A stretch of DNA of 33,751 nucleotides from Clostridia bacterium. GTDB lineage: Bacteria; Bacillota; Clostridia; Christensenellales; Borkfalkiaceae. This document shows, in pieces, positions 8,905 through 18,500 of this stretch. Position 1 is the first letter of the stretch; each line of letters opens with the position of its first letter. Both the position numbers and the translations under genes were made by a program. The stretch lies in the NCBI GenBank assembly GCA_017463425.1, contig JAFTPE010000013.1, positions 1 through 33,751 of the forward strand, given 5' to 3'. The notes under the pieces are model-generated. The model was not told where the DNA came from. It was given only the letters and a program-made list of their open reading frames with translations, and did not search any database.

Positions 8905-8926
8905 CTTGCTATGTAGAGGAAATTAA

Positions 8927-9388
8927 ATGAAAACAAAACCTATTGCGGAGATTGAGGCTGCGTTGTTGCCGATTGCGACCCAGCTGGATATCGAAATTGT
9001 GGAAATCGAATTCAAACAAGGCAAAGAACCTGCGCTTACCGTATATATCGATACGGAAACGGGCGTGGATTTGAATACCTGTGAAAAATTCCATAGGGCG
9101 ATTGACCCCGTTTTAGACGAAGTAGACCCGACGTTTGGCGCGCCGTATACGTTGAACGTGTCCAGCCCAGGCTTGGATAGACCTTTAAAAACAGACCGAG
9201 ATTATCAAAAATGTATGGAACAAAAGGTGGAGGTCAAACTGTTCGCGCCAATGAAAGGGAAAAAATTTTTCGAGGCGATTTTAAAGGGACACGACGAGAA
9301 TTGCGTATATTTGGAAGATAACGGCGAGGCGTTGAAATTGGAAAAAGCCAAGATTGCAAAAATTTGTCGGGCAATCGATTTTGAGTAA
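8927..9388 (+). CDS. rimP: Ribosome maturation factor RimP
   Basis: 153 residues, the usual length. RimP assists late assembly of the 30S subunit. The protein shows the N-terminal alpha-beta domain with VEIEFKQGKEPALTVYID and the highly conserved YTLNVSSPGLDRPLK segment, then the SH3-like C-terminal domain. It starts the operon after AGAGGA at 8915-8920. nusA follows after 64 bases, in the order found in almost all bacteria. Confidence 0.96.
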   Translation: MKTKPIAEIEAALLPIATQLDIEIVEIEFKQGKEPALTVYIDTETGVDLNTCEKFHRAIDPVLDEVDPTFGAPYTLNVSSPGLDRPLKTDRDYQKCMEQKVEVKLFAPMKGKKFFEAILKGHDENCVYLEDNGEALKLEKAKIAKICRAIDFE

Positions 9389-9452
9389 AAAAATATTGCA
9401 TTAAATTTATAATAGAAAAAATCACGAAAAATCAACAGGAGATTTAAGAATT

Positions 9453-10574
9453 ATGGAAAACAAGGAGTTTTTTGCGGCGCTTACCGATTTGGTAAGAGAA
9501 AAGGGGATCAGCGAAGAAGCGTTTATTACGACGCTTGAAAACGCGCTTGCGTCCGCGTATAAAAAACAGTTTGACGGCGGCGCGGAAATTGAAGTTTCGC
9601 TCAATGCGGAAAAAGGTACGATTGAATTTAAGGCAACTCGCTACGTCGTGGAAGAAGTGGAAGATAAAGATAAGGAAATTTCTTTGGAAGAAGCGCAGGA
9701 ACTCAATCCCGATTATCAAGTGGGCGATACCATTGTAAAAACGTTTATTCCCAAGGATTTCGGACGTATTGCTGCGCAGACCGCAAAACAGGTTATTTTG
9801 CAAAAATTGCACGAAACCGAACGCGATAATACTTTTTCCGAATTTTCGGATAAGGAAGGCGAGTTGATGGAAGGCGTTATTCGCAAAATTGACGAACGTA
9901 ACGTGTATATCGAACTCGGCGATAAGAAAATCGAGGGCGTAATGCCGCCTCAGGATAGAGTTGCTACTGAAAAATACGTAGTAGGCGACAGAATCAAGGT
10001 ATTTGTAAAACGTGTTAAGAACAGCGGTAAGAGTTCGCAAATCGTAGTATCGCGTACGGCGCAAGGATTGGTGAAAAAGCTCTTTGAAGAACAAGTGCCT
10101 GAAATTGCGCAGGGTATCGTTGAGATTAAAGAAATCTCGCGTGAAGCAGGTCAACGTACGAAGATGGCGATTGTATCCAACGACGCTCGCGTAGACGCTG
10201 TGGGCGCTTGCGTAGGCAACCGCGGCGCAAGAGTAAACGCCGTTGTAGAAGAACTCGGCGGAGAAAAAATTGATATTATTCTTTGGAATGAAGACCCGTT
10301 GGCGTTTATTTATAAGGCGTTGTCGCCTGCAACCGTGTTGTCGGTAACGGCGAGAGGAGAACGTAGCGCGATGGCTATCGTACCTGACGAAAAATTGTCG
10401 TTGGCGATTGGTCGCGACGGACAAAACGCTCGTCTGGCGGCTCGGTTGACGGGCTGGAAAATCGACGTAAAGAGCGCATCTTCCCCCGAAGCGGCTGAAA
10501 TTTTGGCGGCTATGGAAGCGGAAGAAAATGAAGAAATCGACGAAGTAGAAAGCGCGGAAGAAACGGAAGCGTAA
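9453..10574 (+). CDS. nusA: Transcription termination/antitermination factor NusA
   Basis: 373 residues, the short Gram-positive form without the C-terminal acidic repeats of E. coli NusA. Domain order is the RNA-polymerase-binding N-terminal domain (about 1-105), S1 (about 112-180, ELMEGVIRKIDERNVYIELG), KH1 (about 190-270, with VGACVGNRGARV) and KH2 (about 275-340, with LAIGRDGQNARLAARLTGW). It ends in an acidic Glu-rich tail. It modulates pausing, hairpin termination and antitermination. The ribosome site AGGAG is about 9 bases upstream of the ATG. A lone TATAAT at 9408-9413 lies just upstream but has no convincing -35. Confidence 0.97.
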   Translation: MENKEFFAALTDLVREKGISEEAFITTLENALASAYKKQFDGGAEIEVSLNAEKGTIEFKATRYVVEEVEDKDKEISLEEAQELNPDYQVGDTIVKTFIPKDFGRIAAQTAKQVILQKLHETERDNTFSEFSDKEGELMEGVIRKIDERNVYIELGDKKIEGVMPPQDRVATEKYVVGDRIKVFVKRVKNSGKSSQIVVSRTAQGLVKKLFEEQVPEIAQGIVEIKEISREAGQRTKMAIVSNDARVDAVGACVGNRGARVNAVVEELGGEKIDIILWNEDPLAFIYKALSPATVLSVTARGERSAMAIVPDEKLSLAIGRDGQNARLAARLTGWKIDVKSASSPEAAEILAAMEAEENEEIDEVESAEETEA

Positions 10575-10615
10575 TCGATTTTTAGGGGGAAAGCCTGAGA
10601 AAGAGGAGGCTGAAT

Positions 10616-10885
10616 ATGCCGAAGAAAAAAAGCGTACCTATGCGTATGTGCATTGCTTGTCGGGAGATGAAACCCAAACAAGAGATGACGCGCGTGGTAA
10701 AAAACGCGGACGGTGAGATTGCCGCCGATCCGACGGGGAAAGCACCCGGTAGAGGCGCGTATATATGCGGCAACGAAGAATGTTTGAAAAAACTGACGGG
10801 TAAAAAATTGTTAAACAAGGCTTTTTCGGCGGACGTTTCCTTGGACGTGTATAGGGAAACGGAGGAGGAAGCTCTTGAAAAATAA
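10616..10885 (+). CDS. rnpM: YlxR / RnpM family RNA-binding protein
   Basis: 89 residues. It shows the family pattern MRMCIACREMKPKQEM near the start and PGRGAYIC in the middle. The two cysteines of CIAC plus the Cys of GAYIC form the conserved core. Members bind RNA and are reported to modulate RNase P activity. It sits between nusA and ylxQ as in Bacillus. A GAGGAGG-type site precedes the ATG. Its last codons contain the start of the next gene (11-base overlap). Confidence 0.93.
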   Translation: MPKKKSVPMRMCIACREMKPKQEMTRVVKNADGEIAADPTGKAPGRGAYICGNEECLKKLTGKKLLNKAFSADVSLDVYRETEEEALEK

Positions 10886-11204
10886 GATAGAAACCTATCT
10901 TGGGTTTTGTGTCAAGGCGAGAAAAGTCGTGTTTGGTGTAGACAACGTAGAAAAACAAAAAAAGGGCGTTGTTTTATTGATAGCCGACGAAACGCTTGGG
11001 CAAAATTCATTGAAAGAGTTGTTGAAAGCAAAAGAAAAATTCGCCTGTCCGCTGTTGGTGGCGGAAAAGGACGTTTTGGGCGAATGGCTGTATCGCGCGG
11101 GAGTGAAAGCCGTGGCGATAACTGATAAAAATCTCGCGTCGGCGATTATGAGAGAACTTGACGGCGCGCCGCAATTGAAATTATATTCTGGAGGGAACGA
11201 CTGA
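10875..11204 (+). CDS. rplGA: L7Ae-family K-turn RNA-binding protein YlxQ (TTG start)
   Basis: 109 residues of the ribosomal L7Ae/L30e/Gadd45 family. Recognisable are the N-terminal YLGFCVKARKVVFGVDNV, LLIADETLGQNSLKELL and the conserved hydrophobic/Gly patches. Such proteins bind kink-turn RNAs; the exact target of YlxQ is not settled. The start codon is TTG at 10875, supported by GGAGGAGG at 10861-10868 six bases upstream, and the gene begins inside the end of ylxR. This implies translational coupling with ylxR. Confidence 0.9.
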   Translation: MKNKIETYLGFCVKARKVVFGVDNVEKQKKGVVLLIADETLGQNSLKELLKAKEKFACPLLVAEKDVLGEWLYRAGVKAVAITDKNLASAIMRELDGAPQLKLYSGGND

Positions 11205-11208
11205 ACCT

Positions 11209-13953
11209 ATGGCAAAAAAATACGAAAATGTGGAAAAAGTTTTGGGATTGTTGGACGATAAGCAACTCGGAGGGTTGCAAAAGCGTCTTTCTTCCACAGA
11301 AAAAAACCTTTCGGAAATTTTAAAGAAACTTTCCGCGTTAGAGGCTGAAAAGGCAGAACGCGACGCTGCGGAAGCGGCTGCAAGAGCTGAAGAAGAGGCT
11401 CGGATTGCCGCAGAAGAAGCGAAAAAAGCGGCAGAGGCGGCAAAGAAAGAGGCTGAGGAAATAGAGGCGAAGAAAAAGACGGCTCGTAAAAAGGCGGAAA
11501 CGAAAGCGGAAGAAACGCCTGTAGAGGTTAAGGAAGAAACGCCTACGGAAGAAAAGCCGAAAAAGACGACGAGAAAGAAAAAGACGGAAACGCCCGTAGA
11601 AGAAGGCGTGGAAGAAAAAGCGGAAACGAAAGCGGAAGAAAATCCCGTAGAAGCGCCCGTGGAAAAGAAGGAAGAATCCGTAGACAAGAAAGAAGAATCC
11701 AAACCGACGGTAAAGAGCGAAACGCGTACGTTTGTACCTAAAACGGAAGAACGCACCGCGTCTGCTGCGCCGCGCGCGCCCAGATATTTTAGAAACGGAC
11801 AGGAACAGGGTGTGTACGTGGCAAAGCCCGGCGTAGACGTTTCTGCGTCTACTCCTTCGACTTATCGTCCTCGTACGGAAGGCGCAAGACCTGCGCGTCC
11901 GCAGGGGGATAGACCTGTAAACGGAGGCAGACCTACAAACGGTGCTCCCCGTTCGTCCCGTCCTATGACGAGCGCGCCGATGGTTGCGCCTATCTCGCAA
12001 GGCAGAGATACAAAATCGTTCTCTGCGCCTGCGAAGAAAAAGACGTTTGAAAAGACGTATACGGAAAAGAAACCTCTTTCCAAACGTACTTTGATTAAAC
12101 AACAAGGTATGACCGTAGAGGATTTTGACGAGGATAAGAGCGGATACAGAAAGGTGCGTTCGCCTAAAAAACAAAAACGTCAAGAAATTCCTACGATTAA
12201 GATTGAACACGCGGTGGTTACGACGCAAGACATTCCTTTGAAAGTGTTGTCTGAAAAGTTGGGGGTTTCCGCGGTGGAAATCACGAAACGCCTTTTCAAA
12301 GAAGGCATTATGAAAGGAATCAACGATTCTATCGATTATGAAAACGCAGCGTTGATGGCGGCGGATATGGGAATCGATTTGGAATACAAACCTGAAAAGA
12401 CGGCGGAAGAAGTGTTGATGGATACGACGGCTGTGGAAGATGAAAGCAAGCTCGTAACACGCGCGCCTGTCGTAACGGTAATGGGACACGTTGACCACGG
12501 TAAAACGTCTTTGCTCGACGCGATTCGTTCCACTTCGGTAACGAGCGGCGAGGCAGGCGGTATCACGCAGAGCATTGGCGCGTATACGGTAACGGCGAAG
12601 GGCAAACAAATTACGTTTATTGACACGCCCGGACACGCGGCGTTTACCGCAATGCGAGCGCGCGGCGCGAAAGTAACGGACGTCGTTATTCTCGTCGTAG
12701 CCGCAGATGACGGTATTATGCCGCAAACGATTGAGGCGATTAACCACGCAAAGGCGGCAAACGTGCCTATTATCGTGGCTATGAACAAGATGGATAAACA
12801 CGAAATCAATCCTGACCGTGTAAAACAGCAATTGATTGAGCACGAACTCGTACCCGAAGAATGGGGCGGCGACACAATGATTGTACCCGTTTCGGCAAAG
12901 ACGGGTATGGGCATTGACGATTTGCTTGATTCCGTCAACTTGATTGCGGAAATGCAAGAACTCAAAGCCAACCCCGACCGTCAAGCACGTGGTACGATTA
13001 TTGAGGCGAAGTTGGATAAGGGCAAAGGCCCTGTTGCAAGCATTATCGTCCAGACGGGTACGTTAAAAACGGGCGACAATATTTTGTCGGGTACGACGAT
13101 GGGGCGTGTTCGCGCTATGTTCGACGACAAAGGCAGAGCGGTTAAGAGCGCAGGTCCGTCTATGGCTGTGTCCATTCTCGGTTTGGAAGACGTACCGAAT
13201 GCAGGCGACAGCATTATGGCGGTAGACCAGTCGCTTATGAAACAGGTACAAGAAGAAAGAAAGAACAAAGAACGCGAAAGCATGATTAAAGAACAGAGCC
13301 GCGTTACTTTGGACGACGTCTTTGCGCAAGTGGAGGAAGGTAAGATTAAAAACCTCAATCTTATCGTCAAAGGCGACGTGCAAGGTAGCGTAGAGGCTGT
13401 GAAACAGTCGTTGGAAAAATTGACGAACGAAGAAGTGCGTGTAAAAGTCATTCATTCTGCGGCAGGCGCAATCAACGAGGGCGACGTGATGTTGGCAGAC
13501 AGCGCGAATGCAATCATTATTGGGTTTAACGTTCGTCCTGACACCAAGGCAAAGAAACTTGCCGAACAATCCAAGGTAGACGTAAGAAGTTATCGTATTA
13601 TATACGAATTGTTGGACGATATGGAGGCGGCTCTTAAAGGTATGCTTGCGCCCAAACTCAAAGAAGTGCTTACAGGTAAATGTGAAGTTCGTCAGACGTT
13701 TAACATTACGGGCGTTGGTACGATTGCAGGTTGTTATGTAACGGACGGTAAAATTATTCGTGGTGGCAAGTTGCGTATTTATCGTGAAGATATCATGATT
13801 TGCGAAGGCGGCGTAAAGCAGTTGAAACGTTTCAAAGACGACGTAAAAGAAGTCAATTACGGTTACGAATGTGGTTGCGCTATCGATGGATTTGACGCAA
13901 TCCGCGTAGGGGATATTATCGAATGTTACGTTACGGAGGAGATTAAAGCGTAA
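11209..13953 (+). CDS. infB: Translation initiation factor IF-2
   Basis: 914 residues. A long, low-complexity Ala/Glu/Lys-rich and then Pro/Arg-rich linker (about 45-320) follows a short helical N-terminus. The IF2_N module is at about 342-395 (IPLKVLSEKLGVSAVEITKRLF). The GTPase domain carries G1 GHVDHGKT at 426-433, G3 DTPGHAAF, G4 NKMD and G5 SAKTG. Domains II to IV complete the C-terminal half, which binds fMet-tRNA. It delivers initiator tRNA to the 30S subunit. The stop TAA shares one base with the ATG of rbfA. Confidence 0.98.
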   Translation: MAKKYENVEKVLGLLDDKQLGGLQKRLSSTEKNLSEILKKLSALEAEKAERDAAEAAARAEEEARIAAEEAKKAAEAAKKEAEEIEAKKKTARKKAETKAEETPVEVKEETPTEEKPKKTTRKKKTETPVEEGVEEKAETKAEENPVEAPVEKKEESVDKKEESKPTVKSETRTFVPKTEERTASAAPRAPRYFRNGQEQGVYVAKPGVDVSASTPSTYRPRTEGARPARPQGDRPVNGGRPTNGAPRSSRPMTSAPMVAPISQGRDTKSFSAPAKKKTFEKTYTEKKPLSKRTLIKQQGMTVEDFDEDKSGYRKVRSPKKQKRQEIPTIKIEHAVVTTQDIPLKVLSEKLGVSAVEITKRLFKEGIMKGINDSIDYENAALMAADMGIDLEYKPEKTAEEVLMDTTAVEDESKLVTRAPVVTVMGHVDHGKTSLLDAIRSTSVTSGEAGGITQSIGAYTVTAKGKQITFIDTPGHAAFTAMRARGAKVTDVVILVVAADDGIMPQTIEAINHAKAANVPIIVAMNKMDKHEINPDRVKQQLIEHELVPEEWGGDTMIVPVSAKTGMGIDDLLDSVNLIAEMQELKANPDRQARGTIIEAKLDKGKGPVASIIVQTGTLKTGDNILSGTTMGRVRAMFDDKGRAVKSAGPSMAVSILGLEDVPNAGDSIMAVDQSLMKQVQEERKNKERESMIKEQSRVTLDDVFAQVEEGKIKNLNLIVKGDVQGSVEAVKQSLEKLTNEEVRVKVIHSAAGAINEGDVMLADSANAIIIGFNVRPDTKAKKLAEQSKVDVRSYRIIYELLDDMEAALKGMLAPKLKEVLTGKCEVRQTFNITGVGTIAGCYVTDGKIIRGGKLRIYREDIMICEGGVKQLKRFKDDVKEVNYGYECGCAIDGFDAIRVGDIIECYVTEEIKA

Positions 13954-14339
13954 TGAAAGTGTCGAGAACGTCAAGATTAAACGGCGAATATCAAAAAGAA
14001 GTCAGCGCGATTATTCGTCGTTTAAAGGATAGAGAAATCGAACTTAAAGGGTTGATATCCGTTACGGAAGCGGATGTTGCGCCTGATTTGAAAACGGCGA
14101 TTATCTACGTGAGTATTTACGGCGGAAAAGAGGAAGAAACCAAGCGTTCGTTTGAAATTTTGCAGGAAAACGCAGGGTTTATCCGTCATGAATTGGCAAG
14201 GGTGATGCATACGCGAACAGTGCCTATGCTGACGTTCCGTATGGACGGAAGTATGGTTTACGGTGCAAAAATGGACGAATTGTTTAAAAGCATTACGTAT
14301 TCTACGCCCGAAACGCCCGACCCTACCGAAGACGATTGA
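13953..14339 (+). CDS. rbfA: Ribosome-binding factor A
   Basis: 128 residues, a KH-fold 16S rRNA-binding protein needed for maturation of the 30S 5' end. Visible family segments are SRTSRLNGEYQKEVSAIIRR at the start, LISVTEADVAPDLKTAIIYVS, and IRHELARVMHTRTVPMLTF. The ATG overlaps the infB stop (TAATG), so translation is probably coupled. The C-terminus is a short acidic tail. A stable hairpin follows 5 bases after the stop. Confidence 0.96.
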   Translation: MKVSRTSRLNGEYQKEVSAIIRRLKDREIELKGLISVTEADVAPDLKTAIIYVSIYGGKEEETKRSFEILQENAGFIRHELARVMHTRTVPMLTFRMDGSMVYGAKMDELFKSITYSTPETPDPTEDD

Positions 14340-14343
14340 TTAA

Positions 14344-14372
14344 AAAATGCGTTGCAGCAATGCAACGCATTT
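14344..14372 (+). other. 12-bp hairpin with GCAA tetraloop between rbfA and nrnA
   Basis: AAATGCGTTGCA (14345-14356) and TGCAACGCATTT (14361-14372) pair fully around GCAA, a GNRA-type tetraloop. Only a broken T-rich stretch follows (ACTACTTTT), so it is at best a weak terminator. It may instead protect the 3' end of the rbfA message or act as a processing site. nrnA starts 26 bases downstream. Confidence 0.6.
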
Positions 14373-14398
14373 ACTACTTTTGAAAAGGAAGACAAAAA

Positions 14399-15370
14399 AT
14401 GAATTGCAGTTTAGAAAAAATAGCGGAGAGAATATTACAGGCGCAAAACGTAGTAATTTTTACACATATGCGCCCTGACGGCGACGCTTTTGGCAGCGCG
14501 TTGGCGTTGTCGCGCGCATTGGAATTTTTAAAAACACCGTATCAGGTATGCGTTGAATCGGATATTCCCTCCAATCTTGCCTTTGTAGAGGGAATAGAAA
14601 AAGTGAAAAAAACGCCCGAGGGGGAATTTGACCTTTTGATTACCGTCGATTGCAGCGACGAACAGCGTTTGGGGGCGTTATCCGATTTGTTTTTACAAAC
14701 GCGGCGTAAAAAAATAGATACGATTAACGTAGACCATCACGTTTCCAACACTTGTTTTGCAAAATACAATCACGTGCGTGAATGTTCGGCAAATTGTATG
14801 AATATGGCAAAACTCATCGAATACCTGGGTGCGCCTATTGATAAAAAAATGGCGGAATACTTGCTGATGGGTTTGTTGACGGATTCGGGAAATTTCTCGC
14901 ACGACGACGTAACGGAGGAAACGCTTTCTTTGGGCGCAAAATTGGTGGCGGCAGGCGCAGATATACGCTATTATCATTACAATCTATTTAAAAAACAACC
15001 CAAACAACGTGCGGCGTTGTACGCAAGGACGATGAGCGGTATTCGTTATTATTTCGACGATAGATTTGCGGTGATTGTGATAACGCGAAAGGCGATGGAA
15101 GAATGTGGCGCGGACAACGGTATGACGGAGGGATTTGTGGATTTTCCGTTAAACGTAGACACGGTGGAGATTGCAGCCTCTGTAATGGAAGTAAAACAAG
15201 GTCAATATAAAATTTCGTTGCGTTCAAAAACGTACGCAGACGTAAACAAGGTGGCAGGAACGTTTGGTGGCGGCGGACACGGACGTGCGGCAGGGTGTAT
15301 GCTGTTTGGGGAATTGGAAGAAATTTTAGACAAACTCTCGTATACGGTTTCGCAATATTTGGAGGATTAA
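14399..15370 (+). CDS. nrnA: Bifunctional oligoribonuclease / pAp phosphatase NrnA (DHH family)
   Basis: 323 residues, a DHH/DHHA1 phosphoesterase. The DHH domain has HMRPDGDAFGS (His23, Asp27, Asp29), DCSDEQ, DHH at residues 112-114 and DSGNFSHDD, the Mn-binding set. The C-terminal DHHA1 domain ends with GTFGGGGHGRAAG, the substrate-binding loop. It degrades short RNA oligonucleotides and pAp, and in some bacteria linear dinucleotides left from c-di-AMP or c-di-GMP; note that cdaA lies 9 kb downstream. Position after rbfA matches other Firmicutes. The operon terminator follows within 65 bases. Confidence 0.95.
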   Translation: MNCSLEKIAERILQAQNVVIFTHMRPDGDAFGSALALSRALEFLKTPYQVCVESDIPSNLAFVEGIEKVKKTPEGEFDLLITVDCSDEQRLGALSDLFLQTRRKKIDTINVDHHVSNTCFAKYNHVRECSANCMNMAKLIEYLGAPIDKKMAEYLLMGLLTDSGNFSHDDVTEETLSLGAKLVAAGADIRYYHYNLFKKQPKQRAALYARTMSGIRYYFDDRFAVIVITRKAMEECGADNGMTEGFVDFPLNVDTVEIAASVMEVKQGQYKISLRSKTYADVNKVAGTFGGGGHGRAAGCMLFGELEEILDKLSYTVSQYLED

Positions 15371-15434
15371 GCGGTATATTTGATAAAATTCGTCAAAGCA
15401 AAAAAGAAAAAGACGAAAGATAGAAAAAAGTTTT

Positions 15435-15477
15435 CCCTCACGACGGATTTTTTCTGCCGTGGGGGTTGATTTTTTTG
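15435..15477 (+). terminator. Intrinsic terminator of the rimP-nrnA operon
   Basis: CCCTCACG (15435-15442) pairs with CGTGGGGG (15458-15465), with one G-U pair. The loop is 15 bases, and TTGATTTTTTTG follows. The U-run contains the -35 box of the next promoter. Confidence 0.75.
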
Positions 15478-15494
15478 TCGTTTGCGTGTATAAT
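15466..15494 (+). promoter_or_regulatory. Sigma-A promoter of the giant helicase gene, nested in a terminator
   Basis: TTGATT at 15466-15471, a 17-base spacer, and a perfect TATAAT at 15489-15494. The -35 box is the start of the terminator's T-tract. Transcription would begin near 15501, which rules out any start codon upstream and supports the ATG at 15559. Confidence 0.8.
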
Positions 15495-15558
15495 AGAAAG
15501 GAGAAAGAATAAGCCTTGTTTCAGGCAGGGTTTTATCGCGGAGGTATGGGAGAAACGT

Positions 15559-18500
15559 ATGGCAATCAAGGCGAAAAAATTGGAAGAAATCGTTTCATTG
15601 CAAGGGGAAATTTCACGGGTCGTATCGTATGTGGATTATTTTGCGAGGAAACCGTTGTTTTCCTCTTTACAGATAAAAAATACGGGGGAAGAATCGGTAA
15701 ACGATTTGACGTTGAGTATTTATAACGACAACGGAATGTTGATAAATTGCAACAAAACGTTGGCGGAAATTCCCTTTGAAAGCGTTGTGGAAGTGGATGC
15801 GGGAAATCTTCTTTCTCCCGTGTATTTCGCAGACTTGGAAACGGTGAAAGAGGAAAAAATAAACGTCGTCTTGAAAAAGGAAAAAACAATCGTTTGCGCG
15901 CTTGAATTCACCGTTACGGCGTTGCCTTTCGATTATTGGCAGGGCGTGGAGGGCGACGTGGAACAACTCGCCGCGTTCGTTCGTCCTCGCTTGGCGGATT
16001 GTATCAAAATGCAATCGGAAATCGACGCGCAGTTAAAAAAATGGAACACGCCTTGCGAGCTTGGCGGATACGCAGGCAACGATAAAAACGCCGTTCGTAG
16101 GATAATTGCGGCGTTGTATGCAGGATTGCGTCGTTTTTCAATAACGAAAACCGATTGCGATATCACCAAACCCGTCGAGGCAGGCGCTGGCGTAAAAATT
16201 TTATCCCAGCGTAAAGCAACGTCTTTGGAAATGGCTCTGTTTGTCTGCGGTTGTTTGGAGAGTTTGGGATTACATTCGGTAATTCTGTTTGGAGAAAGGG
16301 AAGTTTCTTGTGGCGTGTGGTTGTATGACAGTTGTTTTATCGATACGACGACGGACGATATGCAACGGATAAGCGCGTATATTTCGGACGGAATTAACAA
16401 CCTCAGTTGTTTTGATATTGAAGATTTGTTTTCAGATAAGAACGCCGCGTATTCTACGTCGGAGGCGCATTTTAAACAAAAATTGGAAACGGGCAATTAT
16501 TACGAACGGTGTGTGGATATTCACCGTTGTCGCATTTCGCACGTGATGCCGTTACCGTTGCGCGCAAAAAACGTAAAGGGGTTTGAAATTTTATCGGAAG
16601 AGGACAGCGCACCTGACAGCGCGCCGAAAGAATTGCGCTCTACGCAAAAACTCAGTTTAGATAACGAACAAACCAAGGACAAGCAATGGGAACGCCGCTT
16701 GTTAGACTTGTCTATGAAAAACGCATTGTTGCATTTTTCGCCTACGAAATCGGTGGTGCATCTCGTTTCCGTATCCGCAGACGATACGTTGGACGTATTG
16801 ATGGAAAAAGGGGAAATGCCGCTTGGCGCAGCGACGAACGACGTCTTGGAAATTGCAAAACGCAACGTTCATTTTGGTTCAAGTTCGGAAATGAAACGTA
16901 TGAAAGAGCTGATTTTATTGGAAAATCGCTCGGGTATATTGCGTACGTATTTTGAAGAAAAACTCCTTACGGAAACGGTAACGCGTTTGATAAAGAAGAA
17001 CAAAGAGGCGGACGAGGAATCGGGTACGAAAATTTTGTATCTTGCGCTTGGTTTTTTAAAATGGTATTCCAAAGAGGACGGAAAAGAAAGGTATGCGCCA
17101 CTCGTTTTACAGCCCGTGCAATTAAAAAAGAGCAAGGGTGGCAACGGATTTTCCGTGGCGATTACGGATGAGGATTTGTCCGTCAATTCGACCCTTCTCG
17201 AATTTTTAAAACAAGAATTTAATATTGATATCCGTGGGCTTGCAGGCGCGATACAGGGCTTGAAAATTTCGGAAATCCTGGCTATGGTGCGTATGGAAGT
17301 AGTGGGAATGAAAGGTTGGGAAGTGTTTGACGACGCGTATCTTGCTGCCTTTTCGTTCGCACGGTATCAAATGTGGAACGATTTACGGCAAAATATCGGC
17401 GAATTTTCCAAAAATAAAATTATTCAGGCGTTGCTTGACAATTCTGTTTTAGTAGGCGGCGGCGTGGACGGGATTCCTAAAGAGGACGAGTCGTTGCCTG
17501 AAACGACGTTGACGCCGTTGCTTGCGGACGCGTCGCAATGGGGCGCAATCGCTATGTCGCAAACGGGCAAGAGTTTTGTTTTGCACGGTCCTCCGGGAAC
17601 AGGGAAATCCCAGACGATTACCAATATGATAGCCAACGCGCTCTACGAAGGGAAGCGCGTATTGTTCGTAGCGGAAAAACAAGCCGCTTTGTCCGTCGTA
17701 AAAAAGAGATTGGACGGCATAGGCATTGGGGAATTTTGTTTGGAACTTCATTCCAACAAAGCGAACAAAACGGACGTTTTGCAAAAATTGACGACGACGC
17801 TTGCGCTTGCTGGCGGACAAGAAAACGTGTCGTTACATGAAAAATCCGAAGTTATTGCAAAATTAAAAGAGGAAGTGGGCGAGCCCTTGGTTGCGTTACA
17901 TAAGAAACGCAGATTAGGAGTGTCGATTTACGAGGCGTTGTTGATTTGTTTGAAAAATAAAAACGCGCCTGATATTATGAATATTGAAAGTACGTTTTAT
18001 GACGGCTTGACGAAAGAAAAAATTGAAGTCTACGAGCGTGTGATGGTGCAGGCGGCTGCGGCAGCAAAAGAATGTGGCGGCGTGTACAATTCACCGTTTG
18101 CAAACGTGAATTTGACCGAATACAGTTTGGCTGTGCGCGATTTGGTGTACTGTTCGTCGGAAGTAGTGATTGCGGAAATCAAGCATTTGAAAAATTACGT
18201 CGCTTTGTTTTTGGATTTGTATCGGCAAAAAATCAGTACGCTTACGCGGAAAAAATTGTCTGCACTTTACGATATAGCCAAGACGTTGGAAAGCGGCGTA
18301 TTGAATAAATATTATAAGGAAAATGAAGAAGAATTTTACGCGTTTTTCAATGCGAATCGCCGTTTGGACGCTTGCCTGGAAAAATATTTTTCCGTATGCA
18401 AAAAGTTAGTGGATATACCCAAAGAATACAAAGAACTTGGGGAATGGTTGGATAAAGGCAGAACGGATTATGAAACGAATAAGACGGTAAACGTTATCGT

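Noticed and set aside
9408..9413. TATAAT just upstream of nusA as an internal promoter
   Set aside because: No -35 at 16-18 bases; the only TTG-type hexamer (TTGAGT at 9381) is 21 bases away. nusA is adequately served by the rimP promoter.
9444..10424. Long open frame on the minus strand opposite nusA
   Set aside because: It is opposite a clear NusA coding frame and its composition (Phe, Arg, Asn, His) is that of an antisense shadow.
11600..12984. Long open frame on the minus strand opposite infB
   Set aside because: Its protein is Arg/Phe-rich low-complexity, the expected shadow of the Glu/Lys-rich codons of IF-2, with no ribosome site.
15466..15558. Longer N-terminus of the helicase from a TTG at 15466
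   Set aside because: That TTG is the -35 box of the promoter and the U-run of a terminator, so it would not be on the transcript. The ATG at 15559 has a ribosome site.
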